Positions 1 through 7,583 of a stretch of DNA of 64,000 bases are shown in pieces. Origin of the DNA: Anaerolineales bacterium UBA5797 (GTDB taxonomy: Bacteria; Chloroflexota; Anaerolineae; Anaerolineales; Villigracilaceae); contig DIDP01000076.1 in NCBI GenBank assembly GCA_002418205.1, positions 18,920-82,919 of the forward strand, written 5' to 3'. Positions within the stretch are counted from its first letter, which is position 1, and each line of letters starts with the position of its first letter. The notes beneath the pieces are model-generated. The model was given only the letters and a program-made list of their open reading frames with translations, was not told the DNA's origin and did not search any database. Both the position numbers and the translations under genes were made by a program.

Positions 1-644
1 CCTATTTCTGCCCACAGCCCCATAAGGAGCTCAGACCGCCGGATTGCCCGAAATCTGTGGGCGCCAAACATGCAGAAATGCAGGTCTGGGGAAAATTGTA
101 TGAGTTCGTCATGAACCCGGATTTCCTGCATGCACAAGCCAAAGACATTGTTAAGTAACTTCGACAAAAATATGAACACCTACAAAAAGATCAGCAAGAG
201 ATTCTTGAAGAACTGGAAAAAGAGTCCACCAAGCGTCAGCAAGTTATTACGGAAGCCCGTAAAGCTTTGAGGGATGATGCGGATTTTGCAGAGCAGATAC
301 GTGAACTGTATAGAGTAGAGGGGCGATTGAAGCGTAGACTGACACTTATAGAACAAGAAATGGAAATCTACGCCAGGTTGGATTGGGAAGAAAAAGTCAA
401 TGATTATGTGACGGACCTTCAGACAGGGATCGAAGAATTGAACAACGCTATTCCCAAGGTTCCCGAAGAACAGCATCATGTCTTTTTGTTGAAAAAACAA
501 CTGGTGGATGAACTTGTCGCTGAAGCGATGATCGATGGCAAGCGGGACATTCTGGTGGAATTTCGAGCCAAGATCATGGATTCGGAAGTGAGTAAACAAA
601 TACTGGACTTTCCGAATGGTGGTGAAATCGTAGTTCGGTTGTAG
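1..644 (+). pseudogene. Large serine recombinase, 3' remnant with in-frame stop
   Basis: This is the C-terminal part of a gene closely matching the intact recombinase at 2616-4223: the zinc-ribbon end and the long C-terminal coiled coil. Its 5' part lies outside the window. Reading in frame from base 3, codon 156-158 is TAA where the intact copy has CAA (Gln), and the frame then stays open to TAG at 642-644. Many substitutions separate the copies, so this is an old duplicate. The downstream half alone lacks the catalytic domain and is unlikely to act as a recombinase. An intact upstream half could still make a protein truncated in the coiled coil. Confidence 0.85.
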
Positions 645-667
645 TGAACAGCTACTAATGAAATAGA

Positions 668-717
668 AAACGCCTTGACAATCCCTCAAAAGAGAGTGGA
701 TCATCAAGGCGTTTTTT
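668..717 (+). terminator. Rho-independent terminator after recombinase remnant
   Basis: AACGCCTTGA (669-678) pairs with TCAAGGCGTT (704-713), followed by a T run. A related hairpin follows the intact recombinase copy, so the terminator was duplicated with the gene. Confidence 0.8.
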
Positions 718-727
718 ACATTAAATA

Positions 728-760
728 CACACTTCCCGACTTAGGTGACCCGGGAAGTGC
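728..760 (-). terminator. Hairpin, possible minus-strand terminator
   Basis: CACTTCCCG (730-738) and CGGGAAGTG (751-759) form a 9-bp stem. On the minus strand a T-rich stretch follows. No minus-strand gene was recognised upstream of it except the ATPase at 1119-2408, about 360 nt away. Confidence 0.4.
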
Positions 761-861
761 GGCATGATCGTTTATGACACAAATTCCTATTCCAATACAC
801 GATCATTCAACCATATAAAGAGCTTTGAGTTATTTTTAGTGTCCTATCTCCATCTATAAGG

Positions 862-950
862 GCAGGATGTGGTATGTATTAAATGTGGTTCAATGTGGGT
901 CGAAACTTATACCCGTATACCAGATTTATACCGCGCCGGACAAATTTTGG
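862..950 (+). repeat. Dispersed att-like repeat, copy A
   Basis: About 85 bp is nearly identical to copy B (4311-4395) at a constant offset of 3449 bp. The inner ~45 bp (from 901) also occurs at 10354 and 15833 in the same orientation. The core holds TATAC-CC-GTATA, a dyad with a 2-nt centre. Size and symmetry resemble attachment sites of large serine recombinases, but no activity can be read from sequence alone. Confidence 0.75.
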
Positions 951-1118
951 TAGTGTGGTAATCTCAAGGTACGATAGCAAAGTGATTTGTAGCTTGCTGG
1001 AGTCGCTTTCACACATACTTCATAAACACGGCAAACAGCTCCTATCCATCACTGCGAGAAGTATTGCAATGAGTTGTTGTCGCGTGGGATGAAATTTTGG
1101 GAAGTTAGTTAGATTCAT

Positions 1119-2408
1119 CTATTCTGCAAGCAGCCATTCTGCCGTAGATCGTACATGCACCGGGACGCCATTAATCTCGAATGAGTCCTCGTTGGAGTCC
1201 GACAGAATTAAGGCGCCTTGTGCCTTTACAGTCCCGATAGCATCCTTAAGAGCGCGTACTTCCCGATCCCGTGTTGTAGATAGAGCCAAATTCCCGGTAA
1301 CCTGAATAAGCTGACGCTGTTCGGGCAAATAGAAATCCACCTCATACCCGCCCGGGGATGAGAAGTAATGGACCTCCTTTGTTTTCCGCCTGAGCGCTAA
1401 AAAGACAAGGTTTTCGAGTAATTTTCCGGTGTTTGGTGAAAAACCAAAACCGATGGTGTTGATCAAACCGGTATCGATCCCATATATCTTCTTGGGCGCG
1501 ATCTGTTGGCGCTTCACTGAGTAATCATAGACATTCAGCGTAAAGAGCAGCCAACTGTTCTCCATGTATCCGATATAGTTTTTGATCGTATTTACACTGC
1601 CGACTCGAAACTGGTCTTTGAGTTTATTAAACGATACCAGGTTGGCGGGATTGCTCATCAGAAAGAAAGCCAGTTCCTTGATGGCAGTCACCGCCTCAAG
1701 TCGGTAACGTGTTGCAATATCTCGATACAAAACATCATCATAGAGTGTGCGTATGAGGGGGAGTTCTGGATATTTGAGCGCATCTGGAATACCGCCGAAT
1801 TGTAAATAAGATTGAAGGGAATTTTGCAGGCGTGCATGGTCCACAGTTGTCATACGATCCAGATCAGGCGACGATTCTCCACGAAATAGCATGAATTCCT
1901 TGAAAGAAAACGGAAACAACTCGATCGGGACGTACCGGCCGGTAAGACGCGTTCCCAACTCCCGACTGAGCAGAGAGGCGTTTGATCCTGTAATATAAAA
2001 CTTGAACCCCATATCCATAAAGCGGCGGACAAAATGTTCCCAGCCATCAATATTCTGGATTTCATCAATAATGAAAATTTTGCGTTCGCCAAAAACTTCG
2101 AGCAGCGCCTGGTATAGGTCGTTGGCATCTTCTGCCCGAAAGCCTAAAAAGCGATCGTCCTCAAAATTGAGATAGTAGAATTGCTCTCGACCTAATCGAT
2201 GGGCTAATTGTAGTAACAAGGTTGATTTCCCTGCTCGGCGCAATCCGGAGATGATGACAGCATGGGGAACCCTTCTTGTCTGTTCCACTTCTGCGAGTTG
2301 TGTGCGGACTATTCCCAAATCGCGGCTCCAAAAGGAATCAAATTGTTCCAACAACATGGACTTGATTTGATCCTTGGTCCATCTGGACTTCCATGTGTTT
2401 TCATTCAT
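1119..2408 (-). CDS. AAA+ ATPase with C-terminal DUF4143 domain
   Basis: This is a 429-aa protein of the widespread ATP-binding / DUF4143 family. Walker A is GLRRAGKS at residues 55-62. A Walker B region follows (FIIDEIQNI), then a sensor-like ITGSNASLL. The C-terminal third carries the DUF4143 part with a restriction-nuclease-like EVDFYL segment. Such proteins are common in archaea and Chloroflexota; their role is uncertain, with defence or mobile-element functions suspected. I chose ATG at 2408. A TTG start at 2426 would add six residues, and neither start has a clear Shine-Dalgarno. The gene lies convergent to the recombinase remnant, between two recombinase copies, so it may be cargo of that element (inference). 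Confidence 0.85.
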   Translation of the reverse strand: MNENTWKSRWTKDQIKSMLLEQFDSFWSRDLGIVRTQLAEVEQTRRVPHAVIISGLRRAGKSTLLLQLAHRLGREQFYYLNFEDDRFLGFRAEDANDLYQALLEVFGERKIFIIDEIQNIDGWEHFVRRFMDMGFKFYITGSNASLLSRELGTRLTGRYVPIELFPFSFKEFMLFRGESSPDLDRMTTVDHARLQNSLQSYLQFGGIPDALKYPELPLIRTLYDDVLYRDIATRYRLEAVTAIKELAFFLMSNPANLVSFNKLKDQFRVGSVNTIKNYIGYMENSWLLFTLNVYDYSVKRQQIAPKKIYGIDTGLINTIGFGFSPNTGKLLENLVFLALRRKTKEVHYFSSPGGYEVDFYLPEQRQLIQVTGNLALSTTRDREVRALKDAIGTVKAQGALILSDSNEDSFEINGVPVHVRSTAEWLLAE

Positions 2409-2615
2409 GTTGAAATAATAACTCAAGAAGTTTTCATTGTCAATGAAGTCATTTGAATAGAGAGTTTAGTGGGATCGCCGTACGTAGTACCCTTGGATAC
2501 ATGGATTTATCGCGGCAACACTCTGGAATTTCTTAGCGACACTTCGACACCACCGATTTATTATTTTCAGTATAGTTGAACTAGTAACTCCATAATCTTG
2601 TTCCGAAGGTATTCA

Positions 2616-4223
2616 ATGACCCGAAGAGCAGTAATTTACATCCGCACATCCTCCGATACACAGGGTGAAAAATCCAGTCCCATTGAGCAGGAAGCAGATT
2701 GTCGTCGCCTGGCAGAAGAAAGAGCATGGGATGTTGTGCGCGTGTACCGGGATGTGGAGAAGTACCGGATTGGCAACAGGTTGGTGGAACCGTCAGGCAC
2801 TCGCGCAGATCGCCCTGGTCTACTGGCAATGCTTGAAGACGCTTCCAGAGACGAATTCGATATCATCCTCGCGTGGCGAGAAGACAGACTGTATCGTGGA
2901 ATAAAAGCAATGCTAACAGTCCTGGAAACCGTCCAGGATTATGAGATCGAAATCCTGTTGGCGAAAGAGAATTTCGATCCGACAATCACTCCTGTGCGTG
3001 CCTGGGCGGCCCAGATGGAACTGGAGGGAATGAAAGAACGGATGGAGATGGGCGTCAAAGCGCGGCTCAAAGCAGGCAGAGCAAATACCGGTCAAGATCG
3101 CTATGGGTACATCCGCATCGGTGAAGATATCCACATGGTCGAAGAAGAAGTAAAGTGGGTTCGGAACATATTTGAATGGTATATTCAGAAAACTTCCCTC
3201 ATGCAAATTCGAAAACGCCTGATCGCTGCCAGTGCTCCACAAAAGGGGAGCAGTATTCCCCGACGTATCCCATGGGCTCGATCCAGTATTCAGGCGATCC
3301 TAAAGTCTGCCAGAGAGTACGCTTATGGTTTCAAAACATATTCCCGTGCAGGGCAGATCTTCCAGATTCCTGTTGCACCCATCATCGATATTTCCACCTA
3401 TGAGTTGTTTGTAAAGATGAGACAAGAAAACAAAACCTACCCAAAACACCGCAGGCGAAATGATTACCTGCTATCCGGGCATCTGAAATGTGCCTGCAAC
3501 CTGACCTGGCGAGCGCGCACAGCAACCCACCGGAATAGCCGCAAGGGGAAGTGGGTTGAGCGCAAAACCCCGATCAGCACTTATTTCTGTCCACAACCGC
3601 ATAAGGAACTCAGACCACCAGAATGCCCCAAATCCGTGAGCGCCAAACGTGCAGAAGCACAGGTCTGGGAGAAACTGTACGGGTTCGCGATGAACCCGGA
3701 TTTCCTGCTTGCGCAAGCCCAAGACCGGGTCAGGCAACTTCAGCAAAAACATGAACACCTACAAAAAGAACGGGGACAGATTCTTGAAGAACGGAAAAAA
3801 GAATCCTCCAGGCGCCAGCAATTTATCACGGAAGCTCGTAAAACATTGAGGGAGGATGCTGAATTTGATGAGCAGATGCGGGAGCTGAATCAGGTAGACG
3901 AGCGATTGAAGCGCAGGCTGACAGCCCTGGAGCAAGAGATAGACCACTATGCCAGGTTGGATTGGGAAGAAAAGGTCAAAGGGTATGTGACGGAACTTCA
4001 GACAGGGATCGAAGAGTTGAACAACGCCAACCCGAAGACTCCTGAAGAGCAGCATCGTATCTTTGTGATGAAAAAGCAACTGGTGGATGAACTTATTTCT
4101 GAAGCGAGGATCGATTGCAAACGAGACATTCAAGTGGAGTTTCGAGCCAAGATCATGGATCAGGAAGTGAGAAAAAAACTGCTGGATTTTCCGAATGGTG
4201 GTGAAATTGTAGCTCGGCTGTAG
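2616..4223 (+). CDS. Large serine recombinase
   Basis: This is a 535-aa site-specific recombinase. The N-terminal resolvase fold starts with Y-I-R-T-S (residues 8-12), so Ser12 is the likely nucleophile. A recombinase DNA-binding domain follows at about residues 165-270. Next comes a zinc ribbon with paired cysteines (CAC near 295 and two Cys near 325-340), then a ~180-residue charged coiled coil. This is the usual layout of integrases that join att sites without directionality factors. ATG 2616 is preceded by GAAGG at good spacing; a TTG six codons upstream is less likely. A perfect-stem terminator and repeat copy B follow. A decayed second copy lies at 1-644. Confidence 0.93.
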   Translation: MTRRAVIYIRTSSDTQGEKSSPIEQEADCRRLAEERAWDVVRVYRDVEKYRIGNRLVEPSGTRADRPGLLAMLEDASRDEFDIILAWREDRLYRGIKAMLTVLETVQDYEIEILLAKENFDPTITPVRAWAAQMELEGMKERMEMGVKARLKAGRANTGQDRYGYIRIGEDIHMVEEEVKWVRNIFEWYIQKTSLMQIRKRLIAASAPQKGSSIPRRIPWARSSIQAILKSAREYAYGFKTYSRAGQIFQIPVAPIIDISTYELFVKMRQENKTYPKHRRRNDYLLSGHLKCACNLTWRARTATHRNSRKGKWVERKTPISTYFCPQPHKELRPPECPKSVSAKRAEAQVWEKLYGFAMNPDFLLAQAQDRVRQLQQKHEHLQKERGQILEERKKESSRRQQFITEARKTLREDAEFDEQMRELNQVDERLKRRLTALEQEIDHYARLDWEEKVKGYVTELQTGIEELNNANPKTPEEQHRIFVMKKQLVDELISEARIDCKRDIQVEFRAKIMDQEVRKKLLDFPNGGEIVARL

Positions 4224-4247
4224 CGAATAACTTCCAATGAAAACAAT

Positions 4248-4290
4248 AACGCCTTGAAAATCTTTTTTGCAGGATTTTCAAGGCGTTTTT
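4248..4290 (+). terminator. Rho-independent terminator of recombinase
   Basis: A 15-bp perfect stem (4248-4262 with 4273-4287) is followed by a T run. Confidence 0.9.
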
Positions 4291-4310
4291 CACATCCTGT
4301 CTCTCAAGGA

Positions 4311-4395
4311 GCAGGGTGTGGTATGTATTAAATGTGGTTCAATGTGGGTCGAAACTTATACCCGTATACCAGATATGTACCCCAACGGACAAATT
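4311..4395 (+). repeat. Dispersed att-like repeat, copy B
   Basis: Copy B starts just after the recombinase terminator and matches copy A over about 85 bp. Its inner part (from 4350) matches copies C and D. The similarity to copy D continues past the core to about 4415. Confidence 0.75.
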
Positions 4396-4613
4396 CGATT
4401 ACGGCTATAAGCTGTAAGTAATGCCCGTTAACTTCTCCAATATATTCCATAGATGTTTTGCTAGGCTGACATCCTTAAGTGTGTTGCTGCCTCCAACCTT
4501 AATGAGATAGCCTCACCCTTCCATGCCAGATTCACTAAATCCACAGTTGAGCCTTTCATGTTTTTCTCTTTTTCAATGATATTGTGTTTTGTGTCATCGG
4601 TGTTTTACCCAAT

Positions 4614-5216
4614 CTACTGTTTTGAAAAGCGAACCAAGTGGCTTAGTGTTGATGAAATAGAATACACAGCGAGACCGATTGAGATCAGGATGAATGACAA
4701 TATTGCAAAAGGTCCGACAATCTGTTGTATTGCGTAGAAATCACCTCTATCGCCGGAAAGAAAAGCAATAGGTTCAAACACAAAGTCACATGCAGGCCTG
4801 AGACACAGAAGCATGAATGCAAGCCCAATCAAAAAGGGATTTCTGGAAGAACCTCTCCTAAAGGAAAATATTGCTACGATAAAACAGACAATGTCCATTA
4901 TGTATGGGAAGACAGTCATCGTTAATTGTTGCCACCATTGGTTAATTCCGCTTGGTGTGAGCCAAGCACGAGCGAATTCACCCAACCAGAATCTTGGAAT
5001 GAGTTTCCAGACTATGACTTTGCCTCCAACCAGATAAATGCCAGCGGCATGACTCAACTCATGTAAGGGCGCATAAGTAAAATACCCAAGGATGGGGATG
5101 ACCATGATACACGGAATAACCTTGCGCAATGGCCAGCTTCCCTTGATGTATAAGACAAGCAAAGGCATGACGACGATAAGCAAGATTTCAAATGTGTATA
5201 CAGGATAGTTCTGCAT
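4614..5216 (-). CDS. M50-like membrane metalloprotease family protein
   Basis: This is a 200-aa protein with about five hydrophobic segments. HELSH at residues 52-56 sits at the end of a membrane segment, the zinc-binding pattern of M50-type intramembrane peptidases. A third ligand could come from the Asp in PACDF near residue 143, at the start of a later segment (inference). The protein is shorter than site-2 proteases and has no PDZ domain. No operon partner is evident, and its substrate is unknown. Confidence 0.6.
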   Translation of the reverse strand: MQNYPVYTFEILLIVVMPLLVLYIKGSWPLRKVIPCIMVIPILGYFTYAPLHELSHAAGIYLVGGKVIVWKLIPRFWLGEFARAWLTPSGINQWWQQLTMTVFPYIMDIVCFIVAIFSFRRGSSRNPFLIGLAFMLLCLRPACDFVFEPIAFLSGDRGDFYAIQQIVGPFAILSFILISIGLAVYSISSTLSHLVRFSKQ

Positions 5217-5284
5217 AGTTAGCCTCGAAAGGAAGGTAAATAGTTTGCTGTTTGTGGCTCACCATCAGCCGGGCTAACCTCAGG

Positions 5285-5650
5285 CTAGCTCCAGTTCCAC
5301 GCATACCAGATCGTGACCACGTTGAATACCATGCTAACCGCCAGCAGGAATTTGTCAAATAACGGTGGATAGGTTGGCAGGCCAACCAGGTTGAACAGGA
5401 AGAAGAAGGTGGCCACGATGATATTCGCCCAGCGACTCACAGGCTGGGGCAATACCAGGCTTAGGAAAACCATCAGGATGGGCGTCAACATCAAAACCGC
5501 GATCCCCAGCCAGACGAACTGGTTTAGATTCATGCCAGCCAACGCTTTTGCCATATCGCCGCCGTGGTAGATACGCAGGACATCGCCATATAGATAAATT
5601 AGCATGACCACCACCCAGGTTGCGGAAAGAATGATTCTCGTCTCCAGCAT
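5285..5650 (-). CDS. DUF6326-family membrane protein
   Basis: This is a 121-aa protein with four predicted membrane segments. It carries the family-like GD-x-x-R near the N-terminus, a PVSRWAN loop, and a C-terminal WYAW-W. I chose the ATG at 5650 because AAGGAG sits 6 nt upstream. An ATG at 5665 overlaps the stop of the preceding oxidoreductase, so the two genes are translationally close. A paralogue is encoded two genes upstream (6692-7411). The function of the family is unknown. Confidence 0.75.
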   Translation of the reverse strand: MLETRIILSATWVVVMLIYLYGDVLRIYHGGDMAKALAGMNLNQFVWLGIAVLMLTPILMVFLSLVLPQPVSRWANIIVATFFFLFNLVGLPTYPPLFDKFLLAVSMVFNVVTIWYAWNWS

Positions 5651-5661
5651 TGTTCTCTCCT

Positions 5662-6618
5662 TCATTTTGCCACCGTGATGACCACTTTGCCGCGGGCGTG
5701 CTCTTTGTCCAGATAGCGGAATGCTTCGGGCGCCTCGCGCAGCGGGTAGGTTCGTTCAATGACCGGCTTGATCTTCCCGGTTTCGATCCACTCCTTTAAT
5801 TGTTTCAGGTCTTTGCCATATGGCACAGCCAGGTACATGCTCCCCAGTTGGCGCAGGAACGGTGAGAGCAAAAACGCCTTGAACACGTATCCCATGCCGC
5901 TGTGACCGCTGTTGGGGACGATCAGCCCCTGCAGGGTGAGGACGCGCATCAGGTCTGAAAAGGAATGGCTGGCGACATTGTCGAGGATCTGGTCGTAGCG
6001 CCGTCCGTTTTGGGTGAAGTCCTCTCGGGTGTAATCTACAACATCATCCGCGCCGAGGGAACGCACCATGTTCACATTCCGAGCGCTGCATACGCCGGTC
6101 ACTTCGGCTCCGAGCGCCTTGGCAATTTGCACGGCAAATGTGCCCACTCCTCCCGAAGCCCCGTTGATCAACACCTTCTGACCCGTCCGCAACTTGCCGA
6201 CATCGCGCAAGCCTTTCAGGGCGGTAATCGCGGCGGTCGGAATGGCTGCGGCTTGCTCGAAGGTGAGGTTGACAGGCCTGAGCGCTGGTTTATCCTCCGC
6301 CACGCTCACATATTCAGCAAGCGCGCCGCTGCAAGCGGCATATACCTCGTCGCCAGGGCGGAACTGCGTCACGCTGGAACCAACCGCCTCGACCACCCCA
6401 GCCATGTCACAGCCAAGGATATAGTTTTTGGGCTTGGGAAACCCGGCTGTCAAACGGATCGGCCACGGGCTACCCCGCATGGCGAACACATCGCCGGCAT
6501 TGATGGAAACAGCCTTGACGCGAACCATTACCTGGTTATCTTTCATCGCTGGCTGGGCGACTTCAGCCAGTTTCAGAACATCGGGTGAACCGTAGTCGTT
6601 CTGAACAATCGCTTTCAT
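5662..6618 (-). CDS. Zinc-independent quinone oxidoreductase (MDR superfamily)
   Basis: This 318-aa NAD(P)H-dependent medium-chain reductase has a GroES-like N-terminal domain that includes GDVFAMRG. It has a Rossmann domain with GASGGVGTFAVQIA and the C-terminal HARGKVVI segment typical of quinone oxidoreductases. The structural-zinc cysteine cluster of alcohol dehydrogenases is absent. ATG 6618 has AAGGAG 6-7 nt upstream. The gene lies between two DUF6326 genes on the same strand, apparently as one operon. Its likely reaction is NADPH-dependent reduction of quinones or enones; the substrate is unknown. Confidence 0.85.
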   Translation of the reverse strand: MKAIVQNDYGSPDVLKLAEVAQPAMKDNQVMVRVKAVSINAGDVFAMRGSPWPIRLTAGFPKPKNYILGCDMAGVVEAVGSSVTQFRPGDEVYAACSGALAEYVSVAEDKPALRPVNLTFEQAAAIPTAAITALKGLRDVGKLRTGQKVLINGASGGVGTFAVQIAKALGAEVTGVCSARNVNMVRSLGADDVVDYTREDFTQNGRRYDQILDNVASHSFSDLMRVLTLQGLIVPNSGHSGMGYVFKAFLLSPFLRQLGSMYLAVPYGKDLKQLKEWIETGKIKPVIERTYPLREAPEAFRYLDKEHARGKVVITVAK

Positions 6619-6691
6619 TTTGTCTCCTTGAGTTACACAATGCCTTCGCCAATCCATTTCTGAGCAAAGGTATTGTGTTTGTTGGATTTTC

Positions 6692-7411
6692 TTATGAGGG
6701 CTGACCTTCAGGGTTAGTCCATTTCCATGCGTACCAAACAACCATTAAGGCAAACACAAGCTGTGCTGTTGACCAAACTATTTCATAACCGGCAGATCGC
6801 CATACAAAAAGATGTAAAGCCTCAAAAGCAAGAATAAACATCGCATAGAATATGCCTATGATGCGGTTAGCCCAACGACTCACGGGAGACTTCAGCGTCA
6901 GGGTCAGGCCACTCATAAGAACGTGACCCACCAACAGCACCGCAAACACCGACAATTGTTCAGAGCTTACTCCTAAAGGGTCGGTCATCGCACTCAAGCG
7001 GTACGTATCCCCATTTAAACTACTCAACATTCCAGCCACCCACAGCACTGCAAGGATGATCCTCACATCCAGCAGATTTTTTGCGGTCTCGTTGTTTGTC
7101 CCAAGGGGACTTCCTTTGGTCGTATTCATTTTTATCTCCTTTTTTGAACGATATGGATGAGTTTCATTGAACTGGACTCGATTGACCGAGACCAATGGCA
7201 AACCTAAATCACGGATTTTTTTGAGCAGGCCATGCAGGGCGGCTTGATCAACCACCAGGCCGGTTAGAAGGGTATTGCCGTCCTCTTCCAGTGAGACGGT
7301 CAGGCCCTCGAACCATTCGGTCCACCGGTCATCCAGGTGTCCCTTGAGGCGGATTTCGTAGCGCTGATGCTGGTTATGTTTTTCGTCGAATGTTTGTTTG
7401 TCACTTATCAT
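6692..7411 (-). CDS. Fusion: small alpha/beta domain + DUF6326 membrane domain
   Basis: This is a 239-aa frame. Residues 1-80 resemble a small soluble protein often seen in Chloroflexota (RYEIRLKGHLDDRW ... LPLVSVNRV). Residues 95-239 form a second DUF6326 protein with four membrane segments. An ATG at 7129 (MNTTKG) starts exactly at the DUF6326 part and is preceded by AAAAAAGGAG, the signal expected of a separate gene. So two genes appear to have lost the stop between them, and both the fusion and the short form may be made (inference). It is upstream of the oxidoreductase in the same direction. Confidence 0.7.
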   Translation of the reverse strand: MISDKQTFDEKHNQHQRYEIRLKGHLDDRWTEWFEGLTVSLEEDGNTLLTGLVVDQAALHGLLKKIRDLGLPLVSVNRVQFNETHPYRSKKEIKMNTTKGSPLGTNNETAKNLLDVRIILAVLWVAGMLSSLNGDTYRLSAMTDPLGVSSEQLSVFAVLLVGHVLMSGLTLTLKSPVSRWANRIIGIFYAMFILAFEALHLFVWRSAGYEIVWSTAQLVFALMVVWYAWKWTNPEGQPS

Positions 7412-7514
7412 GCGCCTCGTTTTTTTCCTTTCGTTGGTTATCTGCCCAAAGGATACCGCCCGATTTGGTGAGGCGTCATCACCAAACGATGTGAATGAGG
7501 TTGTGATTGTTGTT

Positions 7515-7561
7515 GAAAAATAAAAAGCCCCAGCAGGTGGTTTGTGACACCTGCCAGGGCC
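7515..7561 (-). terminator. Terminator of MalT-type regulator
   Basis: On the minus strand CCTGGCAGGTG pairs with CACCTGCTGGG around an 8-nt loop and is followed by a T-rich tail, just after the stop at 7584. Confidence 0.8.
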
Positions 7562-7583
7562 GGGATTGGTGATTTCGAGCCAG

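Larger units (their letters stand above)
645..1118. other. Gene-free stretch between recombinase remnant and ATPase
   Basis: This stretch holds the two hairpins at 668-717 and 728-760 and repeat copy A (862-950). No credible gene was seen; the short frame at 883-1092 lies over the repeat. Confidence 0.6.
4224..4613. other. Gene-free stretch after recombinase
   Basis: This stretch holds the recombinase terminator and repeat copy B. Nothing else was recognised from about 4420 to 4613. Confidence 0.6.

Noticed and set aside
883..1092. 69-aa plus-strand frame over repeat copy A
   Set aside because: It mostly translates the dispersed repeat, and no ribosome site or family was seen.
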